From: Ascaris suum
Taxonomy: Eukaryota > Nematoda > Chromadorea > Rhabditida > Ascarididae
NCBI GenBank assembly: GCA_013433145.1
Contig: CM024175.1
Coordinates: forward strand, 11,230,914 to 11,294,913
Direction of reading: 5' to 3'
DNA: 64,000 bases
Made by a program: the position numbers and the translations under genes. Every line of letters begins with the position of its first letter. Position 1 is the stretch's first letter. Under the pieces are notes generated by a model that was given only the letters and a program-made list of their open reading frames with translations, had not been told where the DNA came from and did no database searches. Below, in pieces: positions 50,885-64,000 of this stretch.

Positions 50885-53800
50885 GAAAAGTTTAACGCAG
50901 CTTATCATCATCACATCATTATTATACCATGTCACTATTTATATTACGAGAAAAAATCGCGCAAATGTTAACGAATTGAAAGTGATTTTTACATACAAAT
51001 TCCTCAAACATCACTTATATTTTAACCGAGAACGGTAGAAATGAAATGAAAATTGAGATTTTATGAATAAAAATTACAAAATGTATAACTAGAAATTTAG
51101 CCTTTAAAAGCTTATTTATCTTTTCTGTTGAAAGGGACAAATTTTTTATCATCACAATAATACCCATTGAAAGAAAGCATAAATTTATGATCACTTTGCA
51201 ATGTGAATCGAAAAAACTTATGGACTTATTTATTTCATCTAGAGTTCAGCTTGAAGAATCCATTTTACGATTATAGTCTATCCGTCTCATCCATTCCTTT
51301 GCATATTGCATTTGGGCACTACGAAATTTGGTGAGAATTAATGGTGTAAAATTTAGAAATATCTAATATAAGATAATGCAAATGAATAAGATATTTTTCT
51401 TGATCGAGACGTTTCTTAATGAGATTTGAAATCATTTCTTAAAGTTGTAGCAGTGATCAATTTTTCAATAATATTTCCGATTATTGCGTATAATATTTTT
51501 AGAATTCAGAGATAGATTTCAGTGAGGTATTCGATTAGACGATTCTTTAAGTTTCGAGTTATTGTATGAGAGCAATTTATATCTATCTACCAAAGATATT
51601 GCACTAGAATATTTCATTTTGCTAATTGTCTATGAGCTTGAATGAAGAGATCATCTGTTGATTTCGTTTGATTTTACATCGTAGTAAGGAAATTTCTATG
51701 ATCTCTCTATATTGAATGCGTTAGCGCAATATTATTACAGCATAAAATTTATGCAGCAATTTATGCAGTGATGAAGATTATTACAGAGTAAAAATTATAA
51801 AATACACAACTTATAAAATTTTCTTCAAAGAACAATGATGTTGGAGACTGTTCGAGATTTTAAAATTTAAAATATTTGCCATTTTTTCTAGTAGTATTAA
51901 AACTTCGAGTTTTCCAACATTTATTTAATTCGTCGGTTTTTGGATTTTCGAGTCATCCGTGGAAAGTTCAGAAATTTGTGATGATCCCACATAATACTAG
52001 CGTAAAGACTGATCGATCACATAGACGGGCAACGGTAAAGAGTATAGTATCACTTAATTTTAATATTCGATTAAAATGATAAGTAGAAAAATGAAACGAT
52101 GAAACGAGGAATCAGAAAATTCTTTCCGTTGACAGAGGACATTTTCGCTCACATCATTGCGAAAATCCTCGCTCAGCAATCACTAAACACCTCCGAGAAT
52201 TAAAGTCAACATATATAGCAAAAATTTTGTATTCGAAGGATAGAGTATAAATTTTGTATTCGTAAGCATCGACAACGAAAAGGATTATTCAACTCTTATT
52301 CATTATTACATAACAATCTTTAATCAGTAAATGGAGAAAGAAACATTCTATTCTTCAATATTACTTAACAAATTAAATAAAAAAGGAAAAAGAATATGTC
52401 AAGATAAGGAGCAATTTTTTTAAATCCATTGACTAAATGAGTAAAAAAAAATTTCCAAGAAGCTATATATGGGTATTCAGATCACAATTATTCCCTACTA
52501 ATGAAAGCGTTTTATGGAAAATTACAACAATAAACGCTGAGAACATGATATACATAGAAAAAGAATCCCGTCTATGGAAATGAGACGCTACTAATCGAGT
52601 CTTTTTCTTTGTTTTTCCAACTGTTCTAATGTGCTTTCGCCATGACGAATAAAGAGAGCGCATAAATGCATTTATTTTCTTCAGCTGTCATTAAAGCACA
52701 ATTTGATGCATCATCTATTATTCTGCTATGTGCTCATTATTCCTCTTGAAGTATTTATTCTTCAAATATCTACCTCTTTGTTGTTCATCAGATACTATTC
52801 ATGAAAATGTTCACGTATGTTTGCATATCGAGTTTGCTTGTTTATTTCAACGCTACACATTGCGAAGGGATATGATTAAGCCTTTCTATAATAGCATAGA
52901 GCGGCAAATGAATGTATCGAATATGGTTTACGATAAGTGACCATTTTTGAAGAAAATCCAGGTGATTCGATCAGTTTCATTTAAAAGCAACGTTAGGGTT
53001 CTTCTTTTTTGAAAAATCGTTTGCTTGATAAAGAAATTTACATAACACAAGTCATAGATGTAGCAATTACAAAAGATAAATTGCAGTTTAGGAATTCTTC
53101 CTTTAATATAAGAGTCCATTTGTTTTTCATTTGTGTTCTTTGTTTTTTTTTTGGTCAGTTATCGTTTTCAGTTTTCATAGCATGTATAAAAAAATAAGAG
53201 AAAAAAATTGCTATTGTTTGAGGCGGAACGCATCATTTCCCTCATTATTGTTAGCAAAACCTTGTGCAAATTTTTACGTGATATCTTTTATTATGCAAAA
53301 TAACTTAGATCGGTAGTTTCTTTTTTTTTCAGCAGCTGGCAATAAAACGTTTTGCTCCACCCTTCGCACTGTAAAGATAGAAAACCTCAGCTGAAAATGT
53401 AGCGAATGCACATAAGGCGTTAAGTTTGCAGTTCAAGGAAGTCTTGCTCATGATGATTGAAAAAGTGGAAGCAGGAATGAGGTAGGCAAAAAGTTAGTTA
53501 TTTCGGGTAACGGGAGGATCGATAGAGTAGAAAATATTACCTGAAAAGTTTCGATGCGCCAAAAAGCATCTGTAGCTTGAAAGAGACAGTCGAGAGAGTT
53601 TTCTTGCGTAGGATGTCCAGGTCATTTCCGATTAAGATCATATCTGCTTTTAGCGCAAATAAGCTATCTTTTTCAACTTTTTGTGAATGATGACACAAGG
53701 AAAGCCTTCCGTGAAATTTAGCTTCTCTAATAAAAAAAATGTAAAAAACATTAAGCGGCAATTTTACAATATTCCTCTTGATCGAAAATTTATTCATAAA

Positions 53801-54934
53801 TAAACGCTCACTTTATTGGAACGTGGAAAGGCTAGCAATAAAAAAAATAAATAAAACAAAGACAATACACAATATATGATGGCTTATTTTATTTGCACGG
53901 AATTAAGAATGTAGAACGACTAATATCATTGGCTAATTTATATTGACTATTCGGCGATAAGTGAGCATAGACTCCAAAATAAGAAGCAAAAACAGATGAT
54001 AGTCGTCGCATGAATGTCTCATAATAATTATACAACACACTGTGACAGACATCGATGCGAGGTAATTGCTTTCTTTAGCTATCATAAAGCAGATGTTGGT
54101 AATGATGTTTGCATAGATAAGATAATAAAACAATCAACAATACCTGATATCATACATGTGTACTTCCTTATTATTCACATATATGGGTAAAATTTATCGA
54201 GGATTATTCAACATCGTTAATGCAAAAATAGTGCACTATTATTTGGAACGAATATGATAAAGCTAGTGTTTAAGCACTTATTTTCTCGTTCACGCATCAT
54301 CGAATGCAAATTTCCCTGCCAGGTAAGTATGATATCGATTTTCCGGTAGCAACTATTGCCAAGTGAATTGCTCAGAATTGGTGATGAAGAGAATCTTGAT
54401 CTAACCCGTAAAAAAAGAATTTTAAGAAATGAGAATCATTGCCGTAATTCGATCTCCTTACCTCTTAAATTGCCATGACGAATAATATATATAGCTAGAG
54501 AGCAGTTGAGTGGGCGCAATTAATGTTGTTCAAGACGTAAAAGAGCCATTAATGTAGTAAATGAGGCATAATATTTAAATTCGAATTCTATAGTTTGACT
54601 AAAATCAACTACGAATCTAGGAACTTATGAGTTACTCGCTTTTGATGAGGGCTATTAATGAGTAGTTGTGCAAAACTTATAGAAATTATATAAGTAAAAG
54701 CAAACTTGTAATCTTCGTAGTTTTTAAGGAGATATAATCATTTAAGTACTAATTATTCCTTTCCACACTCGTTGAGAATAAAACTTTTAAAAAATTTTTT
54801 TTCGAATTTTACTAGCTTCTTGGAACATAAACGCATGGCACACATAGCTTAGCAACTACAAACTTGTACAAAAGATAATCAAATGAGAACTACATTATGT
54901 ACATACATAGTGAACGTGAATAGAATACGATGAT
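50885..54934. other. AT-rich intergenic region with one weak exon pair
   Basis: No recognised gene. A minus-strand frame at 53797-53541 and a small segment at 53368-53329 have good splice borders and matching phase; they are listed separately with low confidence. Otherwise only A/T-rich sequence with short open frames is seen. Confidence 0.5.
53329..53797 (-). CDS. Possible two-exon short protein, weak
   Basis: The frame from the ATG at 53797 stays open to a GTAATA donor after 53541 (phase 2). It includes EAKFHGRLSLCHHSQKVEKD and ADMILIGNDLDILRKKTLST. A segment at 53368-53329 after TCTTTACAG enters in the right phase, encodes AKGGAKRFIASC and ends at TGA. The total would be 98 residues. An internal acceptor, TTATTAG before 53726, suggests the real exon could start there with another first exon. 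No acceptor lies close before the ATG, unlike the better-supported genes, and no domain is recognised. Confidence 0.2.
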
Positions 54935-57900
54935 CTATTCAGAGGTTGTTGAACAGTTTGATGATGTATTATCACTAAGCGTTGAACATCCAGTTTCGAT
55001 TTGATGTTCACTGCAATATAATCAATTGTGAATTAATATATCATTTAGAAATAAACGAAACGTTTTCATCAACGCCATTCATAGCAGTTCCATCTTGCTT
55101 TTTATCACTGAGATTGGAAATAGTAATGATTGTATGACGAAGAAATTGATAGAGATCGGTACTCCAAATCTTAGTTTTCTCCTGCTTCCCCAATCTTTCC
55201 CCTTTAGAACAGAGAACTGGTTCACATCGACTTACCCCTCCTCTGAAGAAAATTGAATGTAAAATAGCGTCGCCATATCATTGTCACATCATTTACTTTT
55301 ATTTTTCATTTCCATTTCATTTTCTATTCATCAATCTCATCAAATTAAGATTCCACTATAGGCTGAGCAAATGATAATAAATACATGTCTTAATGGGATA
55401 CAATAAATGCAAAAAAAAAAAAAATCGTAACTCCAGTTTTTTTTTAGTTGAGATGAACTTTTATTATGAGCTGTTAAAGATCCACTTTTTTTTTCCTTCA
55501 AATGCGGCACACTAAGATTGATTAACATATGTGCAATTATTGTCTAAATCTTTGAATAATTCCCACTTCTAATGCTTTCAATTTAAATAGTAATCCTTTT
55601 CGAAGTGTTTCAAAAGTTTTATTTTTTTTTTTTTATTGAAGAAAATCTTTTTCACCTTATCGATGAAAGTCCTTAAGTGAGTAGATTAAAGTAATTCATA
55701 GTAAATCGATAATTTCTATAGCAATCAACGAAAAGGATTCGATCAACGTCTCTTACGTATAGGTCATTTCTATTGATTTTTTTTTCTATCCAAAGATGGA
55801 AAAACGTTTTTCAAGGTATAAAATTTCCTCATGAAAAATTGTCCATTAAGTATTTACAATTGAACATTTTTTATACCTTTAGATGAAATACTATTTTTAT
55901 TTCGATGATTAAAAAATTGAAAATCTTTAATTTTGCACAATTTTTTGTCCCCAAATTAAATAACGAAAAGATTACTTACAACTTCTTTCGCCTAACGCAA
56001 AGAGACCAAATAAGGTGAATAAATGCGGCAACGATTGATAGTAGAACGATAGCCACTATAACGATGTATAGAAATGATTTATTCGTACTCCATGTGTTGT
56101 TTTGATGCTGAAATACAACATATTTGATATTATTGACGTAGTAAGAAGATTGAAAATGAATAAGAGTGGGGTGGGAGGGGTGGGGGAGGATTTAGTGGTA
56201 TCCGACAACGGGTGACCATCACTCGCTAGAATTTCACTAGAGGGTTTTTACAACTTTCCGATCATTTACAATGATGTCAAGAAATGCTTTACTTGGAAAC
56301 CATTTTGTTTTAATTTCTATTCTTATGAAATAATAAAATACGAAATTTTAGAATATCTTCGATCGGTAACACGTTGAAATTTTCTTTAGCTAAATTATTT
56401 TCCTATATGAAAATCATATCTTAGCATATTTAATTCGAGGAAAAAAGTTCAATTGAAATGAAGTTTTCCTATGCGAAATCATCATTCAAGATATTCAGGT
56501 ATAGGTATATTTTATGAGAGAAAAATATCATAAAAAAGTTTTAGTTGATTTCTTTCATTAATATTTAGAACTCTTAATTTTCATTTAGCCACAATACTCC
56601 AACGATCGTTCATATTTATATTCAAAGATTATAAAATATATTCGAAGTTTCTTATTTAGTTACGATTCGCATATGATTTTTCAAGCCATCTATATTTTCA
56701 CATTTATACTTTCAAATTGTAAATACTCTACGCCTATTTCTTACAAAAAAAAATCTCTCTCATACGAGAGAGCTCTACAATCATTTCCTATAATATACTC
56801 TAACTACAACTTTATTCCTTTCCTTATCAAGGCGACTTTTGCAATTGAATGCTAAGTGTAACGAACCGATTGTTCAAAGATAGCAATTTAACTGAAAAAA
56901 AAAACGATGAAGAGGTACTAACCGAACTGTTTCGGGGCCAACTTCTCTTATACCTTAGCACTGAGGTGGAGATTCGATGAGCATCAACGAGCACTGCGCG
57001 CAGATTATCACTGGAAAGACCACGTCGTTTAGAGATATTTATGAAACGAACGATAAAGAAAACATACATTGATGTAAATTTCAAATTCTCTCCACTTTAA
57101 CACTTTAATGATCAATATGTTGCTCTTTAAATTTTCTTTCTCGTCGAAGAAACAGAATAATTCTATTTCGTTGCCTTTTTTTTTGAAATAAAGGCAAATA
57201 TTATGTAGAAATTGAAAGCAAACTATTAAAAAGGAAATTATTTGAAAAAATTTTCATAAACGATGTATTATATAAATACTTTTAATACTATTAAAAGAAA
57301 ACTTGTAAAGTATACAAGTATTACTTCAAAGTAACTAAATATAAAAATATGCGCATAAAAGAACGAGCAAACGTTAAAAAGGTCAATTATAAAAATGATG
57401 AATCGAATAGTTTAAGATGTAAGAGCGTATTTATTAGTGTATGATAATTTTTTAAAAACAAAGACGTCAGTCCCTTATTTTTTAGGTGTTATATAATCGA
57501 AAGCGATCGAAAATTTATTCCCTAAGAAAATCTTTTTAAATTATAGTGATATCTACTAATATACAACCTTACGAAAATATTCCATTTACCGCACAGTGTT
57601 CCACTTAACTTATTGTGAAGGTATTCCATTTACAGTATTGCGAGTATGTCCTCTTTATCGTATTGCGAATGTACTCTACTTACTATGCTGTGAATGTATT
57701 CGATTTACCGTACTGCGAATGTATTCCATTTACCGTATTGCGAATGTTTCCCATTTACGGTATTGCGAAAGTATGGTATTCACCGTATTGCGAATGTATT
57801 TGACTTACCGTATTTTCTGTTTCAACATATATAGCATGCAAAATGCATATTGTCAAATAGGTAAATTCCAGGAAACTTACATTACTATGGGAGAATGGAT

Positions 57901-58369
57901 CTATGAAACTAGCCGCTACCCGACTCCTTGCATACTTCCTATGAAATCCAATGAGCCCAGCTCTCTTCTTTCTTGTTCTTTGGAAATAAACAATGTATTT
58001 TACTCGTTTTCCTCAAAAATCCACATGTTTTCTCTCATAAAAATGATAAAATGAGCTTTTTTCGTAATTGAGAACTTTACTTTTCGTTTTTCGGAGTTTT
58101 TTTTTTCTTTGGAGAAATATTTCACTGAAAAATTTCGGAGAAAATAAAAATATTTCGAAGAAGAAGTAACCCCATTCAATAAAATGGCTTTTAAAATTTT
58201 AATAAATCTATAATTTTTTTACTATTGATAAAAATGAGTGTCAACAAAATCGAGAAAACAACCTCAATAGTCAGCAATCATACCTCTCGCTGATACTATT
58301 TGAGTCGATTGCCATCGATATAACTCCAGCAACGATAACGGATAGTAGTAATAGTAAATAAGAATACAT
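54935..58369 (-). CDS. Putative small single-pass membrane protein with alternative tail exons, ~122-125 aa
   Basis: Exon 1, 58369-58284, encodes the signal peptide MYSYLLLLLSVIVAGVISMA and ends in phase 2 at GTATGA. Exon 2, 57010-56923, encodes a short ectodomain (DNLRAVLVDAHRISTSVLRY then KRSWPRNSS). Exon 3, 56107-55980, adds a second sequon (NNT) and one membrane span (FLYIVIVAIVLLSIVAAFIH), followed by a basic stop-transfer CVRRKK. It ends in phase 2 at a consensus GTAAGT; reading through that site gives a stop after one more codon. Two downstream exons both fit the phase: 55107-55041 (tail DKKQDGTAMNGVDENVSFISK, split here as DKKQDGTAMN plus GVDENVSFISK) and 55010-54935 (tail EHQIETGCSTLSDNTSSNCS plus TTSE). 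All junctions agree. Topology: type I, ectodomain outside. No family is recognised. Single-span auxiliary subunits or receptors are possible but unproven. Confidence 0.5.
57575..57815. repeat. 25-bp minisatellite, about 9 copies
   Basis: The unit is close to GTATTGCGAATGTATTCCAT plus TTACC, with diverged copies at the left end. Because 25 is not a multiple of 3, the plus-strand open frame across it cycles through all three frames and gives a 25-residue super-repeat; it is not a gene. It lies in intron 1 (58283-57011) of the putative membrane-protein gene. Confidence 0.9.
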
Positions 58370-58373
58370 TATC

Positions 58374-58375
58374 CT
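58374..58375 (-). promoter_or_regulatory. Splice acceptor 4 nt upstream of the membrane-protein start
   Basis: On the minus strand TCTATTTCAG is followed by GATA and then the ATG at 58369. This is the best match to the TTTCAG consensus among the starts in this window. Confidence 0.55.
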
Positions 58376-61300
58376 GAAATAGATATAGAATTTAACTTTA
58401 CAACTATATTATAATCATCTGAATTTAGCGATCATAGATTCCATAGAAATATATGATGGAATAACATGAAAACACTCTAATACTACATGAAATTTGGTAT
58501 AAGAAGATCGAATATTTATTACAAGAGCTTTAAAATTTGCAGATATTTTTTAGGAAGAAAAAAAATAATGAAGTGGTGAACATTTAATAATAAATACTTT
58601 TTATATACTTAACTTGCAAAAAAAAATGCAAAAATAGCTGAAAAAAATTCTAATCAAAAGTTGCACAAAAAGTGTTTAATTTAATGAAAGCTCGTGTTAG
58701 TTAACTCAATAAATAAATATATGATTAAATAGTGTTACTTATATTTTATCGTAATCAGCATATTCGAGTAATATTATATGCAGCGAAATAGTAATCGTTT
58801 GTAATCTATCAAAAAAAAAAACAAAAACAAAAACAAAAAAACAAGAAATGCAATCATCCTTTCATATAGACATATAAAGACATCATTAGACTTCAATATG
58901 ACCATAAGGTAGAATTGTTTTATGATTGAGGAAATAGGGTAATTTTTCTTTAAAAAGTCAATGAAATATTGAAAAAAAAAATTCGTTCATAAAATGTTGT
59001 ATGATGAATTTTAGTTTATTTTATTAGTGAATGAAGAGATAAGCATTGATAAGGATGCGTCAATAGGAAAAGCAACTAATACCAATAGCGTTACAACTTT
59101 GATATTTTATTGAAAATATAAATTATATTCTATGAAAATTGAATTTAAACTCGAAATGTTTCATTTAATTTCTATATTAGAATTCATATTAGAGAGTCTC
59201 ATCTATAAAATTTTGAGAAGCTAAGCTCATAAACTTTTCCGCATTGAAAGTTTACAAAATGATGGAGCAGTATTTTTAAGAATAAATTACGAATAAGGTA
59301 ATAAACGCTCTTGAGGGGAATTTTTGACATCTAATTTTAGCAGTTCTTAATTGGTGGTCTCTGTAAAATTCGACAAATTTTTGCTATTGTTTTTCGCTTA
59401 TTTTGGCCATTAACGTTCAAATTACCATTAAATCTATACGGATCATCAGTATAACCTTTGATGATCTATCATGCGGTAACCATCCGTTCAATCAAGTGAC
59501 GAACGAACAATGGAACAGCCGCACTTTTCAGCGCGTCCCTCAAGCCTTTTCATACCTTTAAAGACGGTGGAGGTAACAGCTTTGCTTCCGCATTAAAACA
59601 CAATTGATCAAAAACTTTGAGTATTCCCTAGTAATAAAAGAGTGCTATTACAAAGTTCGAAATCGAAAGAAAGGACTTTCTGTAAGAATCGGTAAATAGC
59701 ATATAAAAAATATCGTAGTAATGCTATCACTTATTTATTTATTCCATAGGCAATATTATACTATAAAAATTATCCAAATTCAAAACAAGTATCCTTTTCA
59801 TTGCATGTAAATTGTTCAATATTCGAGCCGCATAGAAAGGAAGACGATGAAGTTTGAAAAGAAATGGGGGTAAGTGGCGGGGCGAATTCTTGTTGTAATA
59901 AAACATCAACGATGACCGAGCTTAGGGTTAAAGTTTTTTCTCCTCAAAGCGTAATGAAATGATTTGGAAATTAACTGCCATCCAATACAAGTGATGAAGG
60001 GGTGATAAGTACCGCAAGAGCAACAGAACGCCTTTTATTAGGATGACCGAATTTATAACCACAAGCACATAATATAATGGAATGTAGGTATAACAACAGG
60101 TATGCAGTATAACACGATGCAGATGTTACAATATGTATACAGTATGTCAGCGCTTAGAAGTGACAAGATGTGTACGATGTGACGAGACTTAAGAGTATTA
60201 AGGTGAATGAAGGAAATTTTGGAAAGGTGAGACTATCCAAGTGTCAGCATCCTTTAAAAAAAGTCACTCTAGTCGTCGAAATAGAATTTTATGATTTTCC
60301 CACACAAAGAAAAATAAGCGCTGACCGCATCAAGTCAATATAATAAACAAAAATATTTCTACTCACGTACAGGGGTGATACCAATTATAAATCAATTAAT
60401 AACAGGTTGAGAGAATCAATCACACAAAAAACGATAACTATGAGCATTCACCTCAAAAATCAAAGATCTCAAAAAGGCAATGGCTGGAAAAACACCGTGT
60501 AGAACAAGTTCATCGCTTCTGACTTCAACCGGTATATGTATGCGACACTAAACGTCAAGCCAGTTGAATTTCAGAGTTCAGTCGAACTGTACACAACAAG
60601 AAAGCTTCCAACTGAAATCAGGTAATTCATGTTAAACGTAATCAACAATAACTGAAAATATAGATGCAAAATGCAAGACTCTCTAACCGTACCACAAGCA
60701 TTCTCATTAAACGATTCTACGGGAAATTTACTGGCTCAGAACTGAGTGCAAAATATTTGTGGTTATGGAAAATTTTGCGATGAATACATTTCCATAAAGC
60801 ATTGGTATGTGTAAAAACGAGAATGCTGCAATATTGATAAATTTTGGGAAACTTATTAGAGGAGCGTTTGTCGTCTTTTTAGCGAAGAGAGATGGTTGGC
60901 GTCAAAGGCGCTGCATATATTATTCCATCTTATTTATTTATTTCTCTATTCCAATGTCCTGAAGCAGAACAACAAACAAATTATGAACTAGAACAATAGG
61001 AAAGCGCAAAACGCCCGAACTTTATACGGTCACTTACCGCCAGCCACCATTCAGTTTGACATAGTAAATACTTCTAATCAAATTTTGTGCGGAAAGGTTC
61101 GGTGATGAAGGTGGGAAGGAAAGAAGGCCATTTGTCACTGCAATTCAAGTAAATGTTTCGCTTTTATAAAATATCTAAGATGAATGATGGAGAAATGATA
61201 GTTAAATAAATATTTCCTTAAAATTAAACAATTCTTTCGTCGATCTTAGAAAGAACCCGATTAACTTTTTTTAATGCAGATTGCATATTTCATTTGAAAA

Positions 61301-61550
61301 TACTAATAAGAACAAATATTTTAACAACGCACATAACGACTTGTTATTCATAGACAGACGCCTGTCAGCTGATTTGCGAACAACAAAAACGAATTCTTTC
61401 ATTGTTCCATCATTTTTTTACACGTCTCTCACTAATTTCTTAATCACTCTCAAAAGGAAACGCAATAATTCCGAAGCGCGTCACGTTTTTTGAACATCTT
61501 AACGCATCTCTTAACTTCTAAATGAAATATAACGTAAAAAATTGATACGC

Positions 61551-61733
<183 letters not shown>

Positions 61734-61768
61734 GACCCAGACACGTGGAGGTACTTACGGAGATGATA

Positions 61769-61901
61769 TACAAAGCTGTTTATATCATCTGATCCAGATC
61801 GCGTAAGCCGCTACTTTGACAAACGACCCACGCAATGAAACCAATCGCATGAACGGTAACGAGAAGGATGGCGAAGGTTGGGAGAACGCACTGGATTGCA
61901 C
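61769..61901 (-). CDS. Possible terminal exon encoding a membrane span, weak
   Basis: After an acceptor TTTGCTACACAG the minus strand reads [20 protein letters not shown] then [19 protein letters not shown] and a stop. This is one hydrophobic span and a short polar tail, and the other two frames close early. A perfect GTAAGT lies 25 nt after the stop, which would be a 3' UTR donor. A start exon near 63120 (MAPQLSPTIHFINL, 25 nt after TTTTGCAG, phase 2 at GTTGTT) would fit, but is speculative. GC is above the local background. Confidence 0.2.
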
Positions 61902-64000
61902 TGTGTAGCAAATGCAATAGCATTACAGCGGTCAGAAACTACGAAATTCTTTCAATGCAAGGATCCACTCAAATGAGATTTGAGTTGAGACACAATGAGG
62001 GAAAGCATTCAAAAAAAAAAAAAAACCCAGCAAAATTGTGTAAAACCATAAGAGAGAGAATAATTTTTGAGAATATCATAGAAGGATCGACGGTTCCATC
62101 CCCACGTACATTAAGGTTCCACTTCACATCGATTTTTATCACTTATAAACAATAAGGCGAAGGTATTCTCTCGCCTTCATCTCTCGTTGCGTCTTGTTTA
62201 CAAGAATTGCGTCAAGTGTACTTTATTTCTGTAACGGTTTGCTGTCTACTATTTTTCAATGTTTACTAATAAACGCTCAATTCTTGTTCGTTGAATGAAA
62301 GTAGCAAAAACGTGGCATAGTAAGGTGAATGTAGTGTAATTCACAATACGCGCTTTCTGTAGTTGTACTGCACAATATGCGTTTTTTTTTTGCAATCGTG
62401 TTCGTCCATAGCCATTGCTTCCATAAAAAGTTGAAACCAATGTCAAGAACATTCTGTGTGCCCGTTGCTAAATGCTTTCTATATGCAAATTTATTCACAT
62501 ACTAATTCACATACTAATTAGCATTCAATCGGTTATATCGCCTATTAATTTACGTAATCACAACCAAAATCATTCTAATCGTTTAGACTCCAACCTGATC
62601 CCCGAGCACATTAACGCTCAATCTTGCAAATAACATTGTGCTGCGAATGCTTGTGGGATCCATTGTTGAGGACGGGCTGACTTTTGGGACCTTTAGAGCG
62701 ATGATAAATTGCACCGATTTTCTCATTGTTTAAACATGCAGCTGCGATGTGCCACAAAGTGAAACCAGAATATAAGATTAGTGGCGGAAATGTCCTGTAT
62801 CGGAAATGAACAAATACAATGCTGGTATTTCGCACTATTAATTACTAAGAGATACAATAAAAACAACAATAAAATGCGAATAAATGCAATAAATAAAGGA
62901 TACAGTCGCCCTTTATTAACCAATACAGAAATATTCATGCAAAACAATCATAAAAATAACCAAGATCAAAATGATGATTAAAATAACTTAAATCAAAATA
63001 AAGTGAAGAAATGGAATAAACAGATGTTTATGTCATCAGATCGCTAAGTGCATTTATGTCATATGTGTTTTTAACAACAGGTTAATGAAATGTATTGTAG
63101 GTGATAGTTGTGGCGCCATAATGTATGCAGTTCACGATTTCTCTCTGCAAAAGTGAGCTGAGCTCGAACTACTTACTACCATAGTCATATTCACTATCAC
63201 ATTCAATTTATTATTCAATTAATTAAATTATATGCAATCATTTATATTCAAATTCAACGTATCATTATTGTAATCATTTTTTAAATTAATAATATGATTT
63301 CCACATATGATAACGATTTGGAGAATGTTCATCAAGATGGAAATGCAAAAAAAAAAAACTCTGTCAAATTTCCGCTTGGAAGAAATCGATTGAGAGGATT
63401 TTTGAAAGCAACTAAAGAATTTCATCAGTTTTTGGGAAATAATGAATTTTTTCTACTAGGTTTAAAAGAACTCTTAAATAATATTAGAAAACAGTGTTTA
63501 AAAAAATTTGAATTTATTTAAAAGAATTAAATTAAATAAAAAAGAAAAGTAATTAAAGTAAACAGAGCGAGTTTCAAAGTAAAAGTTCATAAATCATCTG
63601 TCATTAACGATTTTCATCACTATCAATTAATTAAATAATTCATGAGTAGTGAATTATTCACGAGAGTGGAATCGCTAAAAAAATTTTTTGATGTATTTCT
63701 ATCTTTTGATTTCGACGTCATGATGTAAAATATGTCAACTAAAAAGTTGATGCAATTCTTCTATTTCGTTTCAAAAAAGATAAATTTCCTTCATATATAT
63801 GAAATGCACTTTTCTCTCTTTTTTTAAAAAATTTTCCTTTATACTCTATTATAAAAGTAGAAAAATTTCCTTTATATTTGCAATTTATTTCCATAATTAT
63901 GAAAAAATTATAAAAGAAAACAGCGATTGCATGTGTGAAAATTATTCGACTTACATAGATAGGAATCGAATATAGCGAAGTGCAAAAAAAAAAAAAACAA

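Noticed and set aside
57596..58054. 152-codon plus-strand frame
   Set aside because: It begins in the 25-bp minisatellite and owes its length to the repeat. No coding features appear beyond it.
62611..62835. Minus-strand frame with GFTLWHIAAA and similar fragments near 44650-45720, resembling ankyrin repeats
   Set aside because: Each is one short, partial match without the rest of the 33-residue repeat. Phases between neighbouring segments do not join, and AT-rich sequence produces such resemblances by chance.

Overview
The window is an AT-rich stretch of an animal genome with spliced genes, introns of 0.1 to 3.3 kb and many simple repeats. No prokaryotic features were seen. Three conserved genes can be assembled exon by exon with consistent splice phases: a ketohexokinase gene (minus, 9827-3384), a nucleoporin Nup62 gene (plus, 12183-23745) and a divergent mitochondrial ADP/ATP carrier gene (minus, 33218-26286, possibly from 34847). 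Acceptors are short (TTTCAG, TTGCAG, TTTAAG). At least five start codons lie 0 to 14 nt after such an acceptor, which fits spliced-leader trans-splicing (or very short cis-spliced leaders). With the invertebrate-type RTE retrotransposon this points to a helminth, most likely a nematode. That is an inference; no species is recognised.

Layout. 1-3383: no gene seen, one palindromic 24-bp repeat array. 3384-9827: ketohexokinase in seven exons encoding 300 residues, with a decayed copy of an exon boundary in intron 4. 9828-12182: shared 2.4 kb upstream region of two divergent genes. 12183-23745: Nup62 in sixteen exons encoding 836 residues. About 634 residues are FG-repeat domain, carried on exons 1-11, with exons 2-8 all of phase class 1-1; exons 12-16 encode the Nsp1/Nup62 coiled coil. 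The last intron holds a dead RTE-clade non-LTR retrotransposon. 23746-26285: convergent gap. 26286-34847: the carrier gene. Its largest intron holds an A/T trinucleotide tract, a GT tract and a GC-rich ~50-bp minisatellite whose units carry GAA-triloop hairpins.

The distal 30 kb has no gene I recognise by homology. Three short genes there can be assembled by signal-peptide exon, splice phase and a nearby upstream acceptor: a secreted 110-residue protein (plus, 43351-46317), a secreted 111-residue neuropeptide-precursor-like protein (minus, 50869-49733), and a small single-pass membrane protein with two alternative 3' tail exons (minus, 58369-54935). These are the best candidates for undescribed biology. 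The rest is AT-rich intergenic DNA with long (TA)n tracts, a 25-bp minisatellite and some weak exon-like segments. All coordinates were read by eye, so single-base errors are possible.
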